In this document: piece by piece, positions 7,098 through 15,510 of the stretch
Layout of the letters: each line of letters starts with the position of its first letter
Position numbering within the stretch: the stretch's first letter is position 1
From: Oscillospiraceae bacterium
GTDB taxonomy: Bacteria; Bacillota; Clostridia; Oscillospirales; Ruminococcaceae
Length of the DNA stretch: 64,000 nucleotides
Reading direction: 5' to 3'
Assembly: GCA_028689635.1 (NCBI GenBank)
Contig: JAQVCU010000003.1
Span: 17,465 to 81,464, forward strand
The notes under the pieces: model-generated
Seen by the model: only the letters and a program-made list of their open reading frames with translations
Told to the model about the DNA's origin: nothing
Databases searched by the model: none
Program-made: the position numbers and the translations under genes

Positions 7098-9692
7098 ATG
7101 AAACGACTGGCACTGGGCATCTTGGCCCATGTGGATTCCGGCAAGACGACCCTCTCCGAGGCGATGCTGTACCGCAGCGGGCAGCTGCGGCGGCTGGGCC
7201 GGGTGGATCACCGGGATTCTTTTTTGGATACCCATGAGCTGGAGCGGGACCGAGGGATCACGATCTTTGCAAAGCAGGCGCAGCTGTTGCTGCCGCAGGC
7301 GAAGATCGCGCTGCTGGATACCCCCGGCCATGTGGATTTTTCCGCCGAGACCGAGCGGGTGATGCAGGCGCTGGATTACGCGGTGCTGCTCATCAGCGGT
7401 ACCGACGGCGTACAGAGCCATACGGAGACCCTGTGGCGGCTGTTGGGACGCTACGGCGTGCCGGCGTTTTTGTTTGTCAACAAAATGGATCTGCCCGGGG
7501 CAGGGCGGGAACAGGTCATGGAGCAGCTGCGCCGCCGCTTTGGAGAAAACTGCGTCGATTTTGAACAGCCCCGGGAGGCCCTTGACGAGCAGCTGGCCTT
7601 TTGCGGCGAAGAGCTCATGGAGGAATACATCGGCCGAAAGACGGTAGATGACGGGACGATCGCCCGCGCGGTGGCGGCGCGGCAGGTATTCCCCTGCTGC
7701 TTTGGCTCCGCCCTGAAATTGGAAGGGGTGGATCTTCTGCTCTCCCTGCTCTCCCGCTATACCCGGATGCCGGAATACCCGGAGGAATTTTCCGCCCGCG
7801 TGTTTAAGATCTCGGAGGACGGACAGGGCGGACGTCTGACCCACATGAAGATCACGGGCGGGGCCTTGCGGGTGAGGGCAAATTTGGTGACCGGCGGTAC
7901 GCCGGAGGAGCCGAAAACCGAAAAGGTCAACCAGATCCGCGTCTATTCCGGCGCGAAATTTACCGTGGTGGAGGAGGCTCTGCCCGGGGAGGTGTGCGCG
8001 GTGACCGGCCTGACCGGCCTGCGGCCGGGAGACCGGTTGGGCAGCGGCGGACATGCCGCGGCGCCGGTGCTGCAGCCGGTGCTCACCTATCGTGTGCTGC
8101 TGGCGGATGGGACAGACCCCCATGAAGCGCTGAAAAACCTTCGCCGCCTGGAAGATGAAGACCCTCAGCTCCACGTGGTGTGGAACGAAACCTCCCGGGA
8201 GATCCATATGCAGCTGATGGGCGGCGTCCAGCTGGAGGTGCTGCAAAAGCTGATCTTGGAGCGCTTTGGCATGCAAACGGAATTTGGACAGGGGACGATC
8301 CTCTATAAAGAGACCATCGCGGGGCCGGTGGAGGGCGTTGGGCATTTTGAGCCCCTGCGCCACTATGCGGAGGTGCATTTGCTGATGGAGCCCGGGGAGC
8401 CCGGCAGCGGCCTGGTCTTTTCCTCCCGCTGCCGCGAGGATGACCTGGATAAAAACTGGCAGCGGCTGATCCTTACCCATCTGGAAGAAAAGACCCATCT
8501 GGGCGTGCTCACCGGCTCGCCCATCACCGATATGAAGATCACCCTTGCCGCCGGGCGCGCCCACGTGAAGCACACCGAGGGCGGGGATTTTCGCCAGGCG
8601 ACCTACCGGGCGGTGCGCCAGGGCCTTAAAAGCGCCAAAAGCGTCCTTTTAGAGCCGTGGTATTCCTTCCGCCTGGAGGTGCCGCAGGAGAATGTGGGCC
8701 GCGCCATGGCCGATCTGCAGCGCATGGGGGCGCGGTTTGACCCGCCCCAGTCCGAAGAGGGGCGGGCGCTGATCTCCGGCTCGGCGCCGGTATCCGAGCT
8801 GCGGGATTACGCGGCACAGACGGCGGGCTATACCCGAGGGCTGGGGCGGCTGAGCTGCACCCTGAGCGGTTATGAGCCTTGCCACAACGCCGAAGAAGTG
8901 ATCGCCGCCCTGGGCTACAACAGCGAGGAGGATCTGGAAAACCCGGCGGATTCGATCTTTTGCTCCCATGGGGCAGGGGTTCTGGTCAAATGGTGCGACG
9001 TCCCGGAGCACATGCATTTGGAGAGCGTGCTGAAAAGCCGGGAGGAGCAGGAACCCGCCCCTGCGGCGGAAAGGGCAGCAGCGGCGGCCTACCGCTCCGC
9101 CCTGGCCCGGGACGCGGAGCTGATGCGTATTTTTGAGCGCACCTACGGCCCCATCCGGCGGGAACCTGCCGCCGCCCTGCACACGCCGAAACGCCCTCCG
9201 GCGTCTCTGCCCGCGGGGGCGGGACGGGGCGTTTCGGCGGTGCCGCAGCTTCCCCAGGGGCCGGAATATTTGCTGGTAGACGGCTATAATATGATCTTTG
9301 CCTGGCAGCGCCTGCGGGAGCTGGCAGGACGGGATATCGACGCCGCCCGCTCCCGTCTGACGGATATCCTCTGCAATTACCAGGCCTTTCGCCAGTGCGA
9401 GCTGATCCTGGTTTTTGACGCCTACAAACTGCGGGGCGGCGTGGGATCGGTGGAAAAGATCCACAACATCCACGTGGTATACACCAGGGAGGCGGAGACC
9501 GCCGACATGTATATCGAAAAAGCGACGGCAAAGCTGGGAAAACATCACCGGGTGCGGGTGGCCACGTCGGATCAGCTGGAGCAGCTGATCATTTTGGGCC
9601 ACGGGGCTCTGCGGATCTCCGCCGCCGCCTTTGAGGAAGAGGTGGCCGCGGTGGAGGAAGCCATTCGCCGCATTTTGGAAGGGGAAAGCTGA
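7098..9692 (+). CDS. TetM/EF-G-like ribosomal GTPase fused to a YacP/Rae1-type NYN domain
   Basis: This is an 864-residue protein. The N-terminal ~650 residues are an EF-G-like GTPase of the ribosomal-protection (TetM/TetW-like) family, with G1 AHVDSGKTT at 10-18, G3 DTPGHVDF at 74-81 and NKMDL from 128. After a variable Ala/Pro-rich linker, residues 724 to about 862 form an NYN domain starting YLLVDGYNMIFAW. This resembles YacP/Rae1, a ribosome-associated endoribonuclease of Bacillus. Both halves are thus expected at the ribosomal A site. Tetracycline resistance should not be assumed: the GTPase half is only a relative of TetM. The gene has its own promoter and appears monocistronic. Confidence 0.85.
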   Translation: MKRLALGILAHVDSGKTTLSEAMLYRSGQLRRLGRVDHRDSFLDTHELERDRGITIFAKQAQLLLPQAKIALLDTPGHVDFSAETERVMQALDYAVLLISGTDGVQSHTETLWRLLGRYGVPAFLFVNKMDLPGAGREQVMEQLRRRFGENCVDFEQPREALDEQLAFCGEELMEEYIGRKTVDDGTIARAVAARQVFPCCFGSALKLEGVDLLLSLLSRYTRMPEYPEEFSARVFKISEDGQGGRLTHMKITGGALRVRANLVTGGTPEEPKTEKVNQIRVYSGAKFTVVEEALPGEVCAVTGLTGLRPGDRLGSGGHAAAPVLQPVLTYRVLLADGTDPHEALKNLRRLEDEDPQLHVVWNETSREIHMQLMGGVQLEVLQKLILERFGMQTEFGQGTILYKETIAGPVEGVGHFEPLRHYAEVHLLMEPGEPGSGLVFSSRCREDDLDKNWQRLILTHLEEKTHLGVLTGSPITDMKITLAAGRAHVKHTEGGDFRQATYRAVRQGLKSAKSVLLEPWYSFRLEVPQENVGRAMADLQRMGARFDPPQSEEGRALISGSAPVSELRDYAAQTAGYTRGLGRLSCTLSGYEPCHNAEEVIAALGYNSEEDLENPADSIFCSHGAGVLVKWCDVPEHMHLESVLKSREEQEPAPAAERAAAAAYRSALARDAELMRIFERTYGPIRREPAAALHTPKRPPASLPAGAGRGVSAVPQLPQGPEYLLVDGYNMIFAWQRLRELAGRDIDAARSRLTDILCNYQAFRQCELILVFDAYKLRGGVGSVEKIHNIHVVYTREAETADMYIEKATAKLGKHHRVRVATSDQLEQLIILGHGALRISAAAFEEEVAAVEEAIRRILEGES

Positions 9693-9826
9693 GAAGTCCT
9701 TTATCGGAACGGGGCGGGCATGGGGCCGCCGGACAGTTTTGTTTGTTTTTTCTGCTTTCAAAGCCGGATCAATGCACGATTTTTTTGATTTGCGGCATAA
9801 TTCATAAAAATTTCACCGGCAAAGCC

Positions 9827-9855
9827 TTGAGATAAATGGCAGCATCCTATATAAT
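9827..9855 (+). promoter_or_regulatory. Promoter upstream of the cyclophilin lipoprotein gene
   Basis: TTGAGA at 9827-9832 and TATAAT at 9850-9855 are 17 bases apart. Transcription from here gives a leader of about 145 bases before the start codon. The leader holds GC-rich hairpin sequence that I could not match to a known riboswitch. Confidence 0.65.
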
Positions 9856-9976
9856 GAGAAATGCAATTTTGCCAGAAAAGGATGGCGGCGCCGGTGCGGC
9901 GGGGCAAATAAGTGTGCCCGCCCTGGTCTAAAAAGCGGTGCGCGTTAAGGTGAAATGCTATGGGCGGCTTTGCCGC

Positions 9977-9991
9977 AATGATAATCATTAT
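9977..9991 (+). promoter_or_regulatory. Possible Fur-type operator
   Basis: AATGATAATCATTAT matches the central 15 bases of the 19-base Fur consensus and contains the perfect palindrome AATGAT-A-ATCATT. It lies just before the ribosome-binding site of the cyclophilin gene, and well downstream of the -10 box at 9850. It could bind Fur as a roadblock or belong to a second promoter. Confidence 0.4.
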
Positions 9992-10005
9992 GAGGTGACA
10001 AGAAA

Positions 10006-10884
10006 ATGAACAAGTTTATGAAAGGGATCAGCCTGATCCTGGCGCTTTCCATGGTGCTGTTGGCCGGCTGTTCCAATACGGGCAATTCCTCCGCAAGCAG
10101 CATGACAGAGGACGAGAGCTCCAGCATGGCCGCGGAGATCGAAGCTCAGAAAGAAGAACAGCGCAACATGGAGGTAAACCTGGTTCAGTTCTCCGAGCTG
10201 ACCGAGGAGGACGACATTGCGGTGATGGAGACCAGCATGGGTACCATCAAACTGCGCTTTTTCCCGGAGCAGGCCCCCAAGGCTGTGGAGAATTTTCTGA
10301 CCCATTCCAAGGAAGGCTACTATAACGGCCTGAAATTCCACCGTGTGATCAATGATTTTATGATCCAGGGCGGAGACCCCGAGGGTACCGGCAGCGGCGG
10401 CGAGAGCATCTTTAAAGATGACAGCGGCAACGCGGTGGCGTTTGAGGACGAGTTTTCCACCGATCTGTGGAATTTCCGCGGCGCCCTTTCCATGGCGAAT
10501 TCTGGCACGAACACCAACGGCAGCCAGTTCTTTATCGTCCAGGCCCCCACGGTGAGCGAAGATCTGCTGGCCCAGATGGAGGACGTCCCCTTCCCCACGG
10601 CGGTCATCGACAAATACAAAGATCTGGGCGGCGCGCCCTGGCTTGACTGGAAACACACTGTCTTTGGCTTTGTGGTGGATGGTATGGACGTGGTAGACGC
10701 CATTGCGGCTACCCCCACCAACGAGGCCGGCTTGCCTGCGGAGGATGTGATCATCACCTCCATTACGGTGCGCAAATACAACGCGGCGGAGGATTCTGTC
10801 CTGAAGGACGGCACTTCTTCCGAGGATTCCTCCTCCGAAGAGGAGAGCGGATCTTCCGGCTCCTCCTCCAGCGCGGCGGCCTGA
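10006..10884 (+). CDS. Cyclophilin-type peptidyl-prolyl isomerase lipoprotein
   Basis: This 292-residue protein has a lipoprotein signal peptide (lipobox LLAGC near residue 22), so it should be anchored outside the membrane and help fold exported proteins. The cyclophilin core shows FHRVINDFMIQGGDPEGTG, the SQFFIVQA strand and HTVFGFVVDGMDVVDAI. A Glu-rich helix precedes the core, and the C-terminus is a low-complexity Ser/Glu tail. It is a single-gene unit between its own promoter and a strong terminator. Confidence 0.88.
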   Translation: MNKFMKGISLILALSMVLLAGCSNTGNSSASSMTEDESSSMAAEIEAQKEEQRNMEVNLVQFSELTEEDDIAVMETSMGTIKLRFFPEQAPKAVENFLTHSKEGYYNGLKFHRVINDFMIQGGDPEGTGSGGESIFKDDSGNAVAFEDEFSTDLWNFRGALSMANSGTNTNGSQFFIVQAPTVSEDLLAQMEDVPFPTAVIDKYKDLGGAPWLDWKHTVFGFVVDGMDVVDAIAATPTNEAGLPAEDVIITSITVRKYNAAEDSVLKDGTSSEDSSSEEESGSSGSSSSAAA

Positions 10885-10899
10885 CCCTTTTGACTGGAT

Positions 10900-10937
10900 A
10901 CGGCGCAAAAGCCCAAATGGCTTTTGCGCCGTTTTTG
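10900..10937 (+). terminator. Terminator after the cyclophilin gene
   Basis: A near-perfect stem (ACGGCGCAAAAGCC with GGCTTTTGCGCCGT) is followed by a T tract, 15 bases after the stop codon. Confidence 0.85.
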
Positions 10938-10998
10938 CGTCCGGGGAACTTTTCCCGGCTTTAAAGGCGCTTTTGGTTTACCCGAGGCTCCATTGGTG

Positions 10999-11251
10999 GT
11001 ATAATAACCACAATATGGTTATTATACTTGATTTCAATGGCCGCCCTACGGGCATGGCCGATGATACCATTTGCGCTTCGCGCCCATGGTATCATAACCA
11101 AAACTGGTTATGATAACTGATTTTTATGGCCGCCCTGCGGGCATGGCCGATGATCCCATTTACGCTTCGCGCCCACGGGATCATAACAACCAAAACTGGT
11201 TATGATACTTGATTTTTATGGCCGCCCTACGGGCATGGCCACGGGATCATA
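10999..11251. repeat. Tandem modular palindromic repeat, 2.5 units
   Basis: Units of about 89-92 bases begin at 11017, 11106 and 11198 (partial). Each contains three dyads: an AT-rich hairpin such as GTATAATAACCA/TGGTTATTATAC, a GGCCGCCC-TAC-GGGC hairpin, and an ATGATACCA...TGGTATCAT hairpin with an inner GCGC-TTC-GCGC. Related single copies occur near 23367 and 63499. The repeat lies upstream of deoD, and an open frame from 11202 into deoD is a by-product of it. Confidence 0.8.
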
Positions 11252-11303
11252 CAAAAAAGCCCGGGATATTCCGGGAAAAATAGAAAACGGGAGGATACAG
11301 AAC

Positions 11304-12014
11304 ATGAGCGAAATGACGCCGACCCCTCACAACAGCGCAAAAAATGGAGATTTTGCCAAGACAGTTTTAATGCCTGGCGATCCTCTGCGGGCAAAATACA
11401 TCGCCGAGACCTTTTTGGAGGACGCGGTAATGGTCAACAATGTGCGCGGGATCCACGGCTATACCGGCTTTTATAAGGGAAAACGCGTTTCGGTAATGGC
11501 CAGCGGGATGGGGATCCCCTCCATTGGGATCTACGCTTACGAGCTGTATCATTTTTATGGGGTGGAGAGCATCATCCGCATCGGCTCCGCCGGCGCTATG
11601 CATCCCGACCTGCGCCTGAGGGATATCGTCATTGGCCAGGGGGCCTGCACCAACTCCCGCTTTGCGGATCAGTTTGGGCTTCCGGGCGTTTTTGCCCCTA
11701 TTGCGGATTATGGCCTGCTGGAAAAGGCGGTGGCGGCGGCCAGAGCTGCCGGTGTGCGCTTTAAAGTGGGTAACCTGCTTTCCTCCGATACGTTTTACAG
11801 CGACAATCGGGATGGGGACTCCTGGAAAAAAATGGGCGTGCTGGCGGTAGAGATGGAATCCGCAGGGCTGTATCTTACGGCGGCCCGGGCAGGCAAAAAG
11901 GCCCTGTGCATCTGCACCATTTCCGATGGCGCGGAGATCGGGGCTTGTACAGCGGAGGAACGCCAGCTTACCTTTACCCAGATGATGGAGATCGCCTTGG
12001 AGATCGCGGAATGA
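11304..12014 (+). CDS. deoD: Purine-nucleoside phosphorylase
   Basis: This 236-residue DeoD-type enzyme cleaves purine (deoxy)nucleosides with phosphate to a free base and (deoxy)ribose-1-phosphate in the cytoplasm. All expected motifs are present: [43 protein letters not shown], and the catalytic Asp in TISDGAEIG. The start at 11304 follows a GGGAGG site. A longer frame from 11202 would add repeat-derived residues and is rejected. deoB follows after 16 bases, so the product ribose-1-phosphate is passed to phosphopentomutase. Confidence 0.93.
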   Translation: MSEMTPTPHNSAKNGDFAKTVLMPGDPLRAKYIAETFLEDAVMVNNVRGIHGYTGFYKGKRVSVMASGMGIPSIGIYAYELYHFYGVESIIRIGSAGAMHPDLRLRDIVIGQGACTNSRFADQFGLPGVFAPIADYGLLEKAVAAARAAGVRFKVGNLLSSDTFYSDNRDGDSWKKMGVLAVEMESAGLYLTAARAGKKALCICTISDGAEIGACTAEERQLTFTQMMEIALEIAE

Positions 12015-12030
12015 GAAAAAAGGGGACGGC

Positions 12031-13203
12031 ATGATGATAAAACGAGTTTTTTTGATCGTCCTGGACAGCTTTGGCATCGGTGAAATGCCGGACGCGGCGG
12101 ATTACGGGGACGCGGGCAGCAACACCCTGGGCTCTATTTCTGCGTCTTCCGCCTTTGATACGCCCAACTTGCGGAGCCTGGGCTTGTTCCACATCGACGG
12201 GACGGCCCCGGGACAGGATCGCTCCCGTCCCGGGGGCGCTTACGCCCGCATGGCGGAGCGCTCCAAGGGCAAGGATACCACCATCGGCCACTGGGAGATC
12301 GCGGGGATCCTTTCGGAAAAGCCCCTGCCCACCTATCCGGAGGGGTTCCCCGCCGAGGTGATCGAGGAATTTTCCCGCCGGACCGGCCGTGCGGTGCTGT
12401 GCAACAAGCCCTATTCCGGCACCCAGCTGCTGCTGGACTACGGCCGGGAGCACATGGAGACCGGGGCCCTGATCGTCTACACTTCGGCGGACAGCGTCTT
12501 CCAGATCGCCGCCCACGAGGAGATCGTGCCGGTGCCGGAGCTTTACCGCTATTGTGAGATCGCCCGGGAGCTGCTGCAGGGGAAGCACGGGGTGGGCCGG
12601 GTGATCGCCCGGCCGTTCCGGGGCAGCTGGCCGGATTTTGTGCGCACGGCAAACCGCCACGACTATTCCCTGACGCCGCCCGCGCCCACCATGCTGGACG
12701 CCCTGCGCGCCGCAGGCCTTGATACCATCGGCGTGGGCAAGATCTACGATATTTTTGCGGGCCGGGGGATCGGAGAGACCTATAAGACGGCGAACAACGA
12801 CGACGGGATGGCAAAGACCCTGGAGCTGGCGGAAAAGGATTTTCACGGCCTGGCTTTTGTCAACCTGGTGGATTTTGACATGGTGTACGGCCACCGCAAC
12901 AACGTGGAAGGGTACGCCGGGGCCGCCACCCGTTTCGACCGTCAGCTGGGCGAGCTGCTGCCGCGGCTGCGAGGGGACGATGTCCTGATCATCACGGCAG
13001 ATCACGGCTGCGACCCGGCCACCCCCAGCACCGACCATTCCCGGGAATATACGCCGATGCTGGCGTTTGGCGCCGGGGTGCAGCCGGGCTGCAACCTGGG
13101 AACGCGGGGGAGCTTCTCCGACATCGGGGCAACCGTGCTGGATATGCTGGGAGTAAAAGGCGAGATCGCGGGGGAGAGCTTCTGGCCCCAGATCCGCCGG
13201 TAA
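12031..13203 (+). CDS. deoB: Phosphopentomutase
   Basis: This 390-residue alkaline-phosphatase-superfamily metalloenzyme interconverts (deoxy)ribose-1-phosphate and (deoxy)ribose-5-phosphate. The N-terminus LDSFGIGEMPDAADYGDAG, the KGKDTTIGHWEI segment with the phosphorylated Thr, and the metal-binding ITADHGCDPATPSTDHSRE are all present. Its length is normal for the family. It forms an operon with deoD and feeds nucleoside sugars into the pentose phosphate pathway. Confidence 0.95.
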   Translation: MMIKRVFLIVLDSFGIGEMPDAADYGDAGSNTLGSISASSAFDTPNLRSLGLFHIDGTAPGQDRSRPGGAYARMAERSKGKDTTIGHWEIAGILSEKPLPTYPEGFPAEVIEEFSRRTGRAVLCNKPYSGTQLLLDYGREHMETGALIVYTSADSVFQIAAHEEIVPVPELYRYCEIARELLQGKHGVGRVIARPFRGSWPDFVRTANRHDYSLTPPAPTMLDALRAAGLDTIGVGKIYDIFAGRGIGETYKTANNDDGMAKTLELAEKDFHGLAFVNLVDFDMVYGHRNNVEGYAGAATRFDRQLGELLPRLRGDDVLIITADHGCDPATPSTDHSREYTPMLAFGAGVQPGCNLGTRGSFSDIGATVLDMLGVKGEIAGESFWPQIRR

Positions 13204-13206
13204 AAG

Positions 13207-13247
13207 AAAAAGCGCGGCGGAATTTGCATTTCACGCCGCGCTTTTGT
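13207..13247 (+). terminator. Terminator between deoB and cdd
   Basis: AAAAGCGCGGCG and CGCCGCGCTTTT form a perfect 12-base-pair stem directly after the deoB stop. It is symmetric enough to work on both strands. cdd, just after it, would rely on read-through or a promoter I did not find. Confidence 0.7.
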
Positions 13248-13267
13248 ATTCAAAAGGGAGTGTGGAG

Positions 13268-13693
13268 ATGGAGAAGGAACGGCTGGTCCAAACGGCCTGG
13301 GAGGCCAGAGAGGCGGCCTATGCGCCCTATTCCGGTTTTGCGGTGGGGGCGGCGCTGCTGGGGAAAAGCGGCAGAGTCTACACCGGGTGCAACGTGGAAT
13401 CCTGCGCCTTTGGGCCTACCTGCTGCGCGGAGCGCACGGCCTTGTTTAAGGCTGTTTCAGAGGGGGAACGGGAATTTTCCGCCATTGCGGTGGCGGGCGG
13501 GCCAATGGGCCGGCGGGACGGGGGCGTCACCACCCCTTGCGGGGTGTGCCGCCAGATGCTGTACGAATTCGACGACGGCTCCATGACAGTGTTGATGGCA
13601 TCTGGGGACGGCTTTTGCGAGACGACCCTGGCGCAGCTATTGCCCATGGGGTTTGGCCCCAAACGGCTGGCTCCGATGGTTACAGCGCCATAA
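13268..13693 (+). CDS. cdd: Cytidine deaminase
   Basis: This 141-residue homotetrameric-type enzyme deaminates cytidine and deoxycytidine to uridine compounds. The zinc site is seen as CAE in PTCCAERTALFKA and the PCGVC motif in TTPCGVCRQML. YAPYSGFAVGAALL is the family N-terminal signature. The start at 13268 is preceded by GGGAGTGTGGAG, better than the in-frame ATG at 13244. It belongs to the pyrimidine side of nucleoside salvage. Its 3' end overlaps the convergent EamA gene by 14 bases. Confidence 0.92.
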   Translation: MEKERLVQTAWEAREAAYAPYSGFAVGAALLGKSGRVYTGCNVESCAFGPTCCAERTALFKAVSEGEREFSAIAVAGGPMGRRDGGVTTPCGVCRQMLYEFDDGSMTVLMASGDGFCETTLAQLLPMGFGPKRLAPMVTAP

Positions 13694-14093
13694 ATAGCGT
13701 CCCGGCCGCCAGCAGCACGCAGCCGACGATGGATTTCCAGCTGACGGTCTCTTTGAAGAGCAGGAACGCGGCGACAATGGTGATGATGACGCTCATTTTA
13801 TCGATGGGCACCACCCGGGAGACCTGCCCGATCTGGATGGCTTTGTAGTAGCACAGCCAGGAAAGGCCGGTGGCAGCCCCGGAGAGGACGAGAAACAAAA
13901 GGCTGCGGGAGGAAATATCCCGTATGCCGTGCTGGGCGCCGGTGAGAAAGACCATCCCCCAGGCCAGAAGCAAAACGACCACCGTGCGGATGGCGGTGGC
14001 GAGATTGGAATTGACGATTTCCACGCCGATCTTTGCCAAAATAGAAGTAAGAGCCGCAAAAACTGCGGAGCCCGCGGCATACACTGCCCACAT
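13680..14093 (-). CDS. EamA/DMT-family small transporter
   Basis: This 137-residue protein has four to five predicted membrane helices and a single EamA domain, half the size of common DMT transporters. The segments SAVFAALTSILAKIGVE, TGLSWLCYYKAIQ and VVPIDKMSVIITIV are typical. It probably works as a dimer. The substrate is unknown. It is transcribed alone, divergent from yajC. Confidence 0.82.
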   Translation of the reverse strand: MWAVYAAGSAVFAALTSILAKIGVEIVNSNLATAIRTVVVLLLAWGMVFLTGAQHGIRDISSRSLLFLVLSGAATGLSWLCYYKAIQIGQVSRVVPIDKMSVIITIVAAFLLFKETVSWKSIVGCVLLAAGTLFMAL

Positions 14094-14239
14094 AACGATC
14101 CCTCGTTTCCCTTTGACGCTATGGCGTCAAAAAAATATCCGCGCCTTCTGGCGGGAGCTGTTCGTTTCATTATAACACCGGATGGGGGAAGCTTCCACAG
14201 AAATTTACAGATTGTACAAATTAGAGCAGAGGAATTGCC

Positions 14240-14268
14240 TTGCGGGGCGGCGCTTTTTGTTGTATAAT
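14240..14268 (+). promoter_or_regulatory. Promoter of yajC
   Basis: TTGCGG at 14240-14245 and a consensus TATAAT at 14263-14268 are 17 bases apart, about 60 bases before the start codon. Confidence 0.7.
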
Positions 14269-14330
14269 CAAAATTGTACGAACCCGCCCACCGGCGGGTA
14301 TCGATCAATCGGAGTTGGAGGAATTCATCA

Positions 14331-14654
14331 ATGGTACAGTTTCTTGACGTTGCGGCTGAACCCACAGCCATGAACGGTCTGATGACGTTTACCCCTTTGC
14401 TTTCCCTGGTGGTTGTTTTTGTGATCTTCTATTTCATGCTGATCCGGCCCCAGAAAAAGCGCGACAAGGAAATTTCTAAAATGAGAAGCACCCTGCAGAT
14501 CGGCGACGAAGTGGTCACCCGCGGCGGCATTATCGGCATCGTGGTCAGCATCCGCGAGGATACCCTGATCCTGGAGACCGGCAATGAGCGCAGCAAGATC
14601 CGCATTTTGCGCGGCGCGGTGGAAACCTGCAACACGGTGCATGACGAGGCGTAA
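14331..14654 (+). CDS. yajC: Preprotein translocase subunit YajC
   Basis: This 107-residue protein has one N-terminal membrane helix (LLSLVVVFVIFYFMLIRP) followed by the YajC signature RPQKKRDKEISKMRSTLQIG and GDEVVTRGGIIGIV. It is an accessory of the Sec translocon. The start follows GGAGTTGGAGGAA. In clostridia yajC often sits beside the SCIFF locus, as here. Confidence 0.93.
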   Translation: MVQFLDVAAEPTAMNGLMTFTPLLSLVVVFVIFYFMLIRPQKKRDKEISKMRSTLQIGDEVVTRGGIIGIVVSIREDTLILETGNERSKIRILRGAVETCNTVHDEA

Positions 14655-14752
14655 ATGCCGCAAGGCTTGGGATCCCGGCATAATTTCCGTTTCGGCTGAA
14701 TATCCTTATGATAGGGGCGTTGCCCAGGATGAGGAAGCTGGGAGGGGTAGAT

Positions 14753-15163
14753 GTGCGGACGGGGCAATCCAGAAAAGACGGCAGTGGCGCCGTTAAATTC
14801 GTCAAACCGGTGTTGACCGGCACGGCGGCGGGGGGCTTTTGCGCGGCGCTGGCGCTGACGCTGTTTTCCCTATTGCTTTCTCTGCGGGATATCTCTCAGA
14901 TGGCGGTGGAACCGATGGCCCTGGCGGCGATAGCCCTGGGCGCGCTGGCCGGGGGTTTTGTCTCCGCTAAGCTTTCGGGGGAACGGGGTTTGTTTGCCGG
15001 TTTTTTTTCCGGGCTGCTGCTTTTTGTGCTGCTGATGCTTTCCAGCCTGCTTATTTTTGGCGGAGAGCTTTCCGGCGGGACGCTGCCGCGGCTGTTGTGC
15101 TCCCTTTTGCCGGGGGCCTTGGGCGGCGCTTTAGGCGTCCGCACCCGGGGAAGACGAAAATAA
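14753..15163 (+). CDS. TIGR04086-type four-helix membrane protein
   Basis: This protein of about 136 residues has four predicted membrane helices, with glycines in the loops (ALGALAGGFVSAKLSGERG, LPGALGGALGVRTRGRRK). It resembles the TIGR04086/YrzE family usually found between yajC and the SCIFF gene. Its function is unknown. The chosen start is GTG at 14753, because GGAGGGGT lies five bases upstream. An ATG at 14729 is the alternative and would add eight residues. Confidence 0.75.
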   Translation: MRTGQSRKDGSGAVKFVKPVLTGTAAGGFCAALALTLFSLLLSLRDISQMAVEPMALAAIALGALAGGFVSAKLSGERGLFAGFFSGLLLFVLLMLSSLLIFGGELSGGTLPRLLCSLLPGALGGALGVRTRGRRK

Positions 15164-15174
15164 GCGAGTTCTAT

Positions 15175-15202
15175 TTGATTTTTGCGGATTTTGTGGTATA
15201 CT
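15175..15202 (+). promoter_or_regulatory. Promoter of the SCIFF peptide gene
   Basis: TTGATT at 15175-15180 and TATACT at 15197-15202 have a 16-base spacer, 66 bases before the scfA start codon. Confidence 0.65.
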
Positions 15203-15267
15203 GTCCCTGTTGGCCGCGGGCGCTGCCCAGAGGCCGGAATCAGCAAAAGATTGAGGAGTGAATTGAA

Positions 15268-15405
15268 ATGAAGCATCTGAAAACTTTGAATAAAGGCAAC
15301 CTGAAATCCTCTGCTGCCAAGGGCGGCTGCGGCGAGTGCCAGGCTTCCTGCCAGTCCGCCTGCAAAACTTCCTGCACTGTTGCGAACCAGAAGTGCGAGA
15401 AGTAA
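15268..15405 (+). CDS. scfA: SCIFF ranthipeptide precursor
   Basis: This 45-residue peptide has exactly six cysteines, at positions 21, 24, 28, 32, 36 and 43. That is the definition of SCIFF (six cysteines in forty-five residues, TIGR03973). The lysine-rich leader MKHLKTLNKGNLKSS is the usual recognition part, followed by the Cys-rich core. The radical SAM maturase downstream is expected to install sulfur-to-carbon thioether links. The biological role of mature SCIFF is not settled; a part in clostridial signalling has been proposed. A GAGGAG site precedes the ATG. Confidence 0.95.
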   Translation: MKHLKTLNKGNLKSSAAKGGCGECQASCQSACKTSCTVANQKCEK

Positions 15406-15427
15406 GCGTTCAGTTCTGAAACGGGAT

Positions 15428-15460
15428 AAAGGGACAGAGCATCTGTCCCTTTATTTTTTG
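15428..15460 (+). terminator. Terminator between scfA and scfB
   Basis: AAAGGGACAGA and TCTGTCCCTTT pair perfectly around a three-base loop and are followed by a T-rich run. It lies between peptide and maturase genes, so most transcripts should stop after scfA and produce excess peptide over enzyme. Confidence 0.85.
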
Positions 15461-15510
15461 CGTTACCCGGGGCGGCGCGTCCCGGCAATGTTGGGAAAGG
15501 TTGTGCCAAA

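Noticed and set aside
6906..8573. 555-codon minus-strand frame opposite the ribosomal GTPase gene
   Set aside because: It has His/Gln/Gly-rich composition without motifs, and the plus strand carries all GTPase signatures.
7098..9692. Tetracycline resistance gene
   Set aside because: It is related to TetM, but the extra NYN domain and the lack of a mobile context make a resistance role unproven.
9862..10005. Named riboswitch in the cyclophilin leader
   Set aside because: I compared it by eye with common classes (SAM, TPP, FMN, ydaO, yybP) and saw no matching core.
10999..11251. CRISPR array
   Set aside because: There are fewer than three units, no unique spacers between them, and each unit is a set of palindromes. 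No cas genes are present.
15164..15267. Additional small peptide gene upstream of scfA
   Set aside because: The frames are short and lack a ribosome-binding site. The stretch is explained by the promoter and leader.
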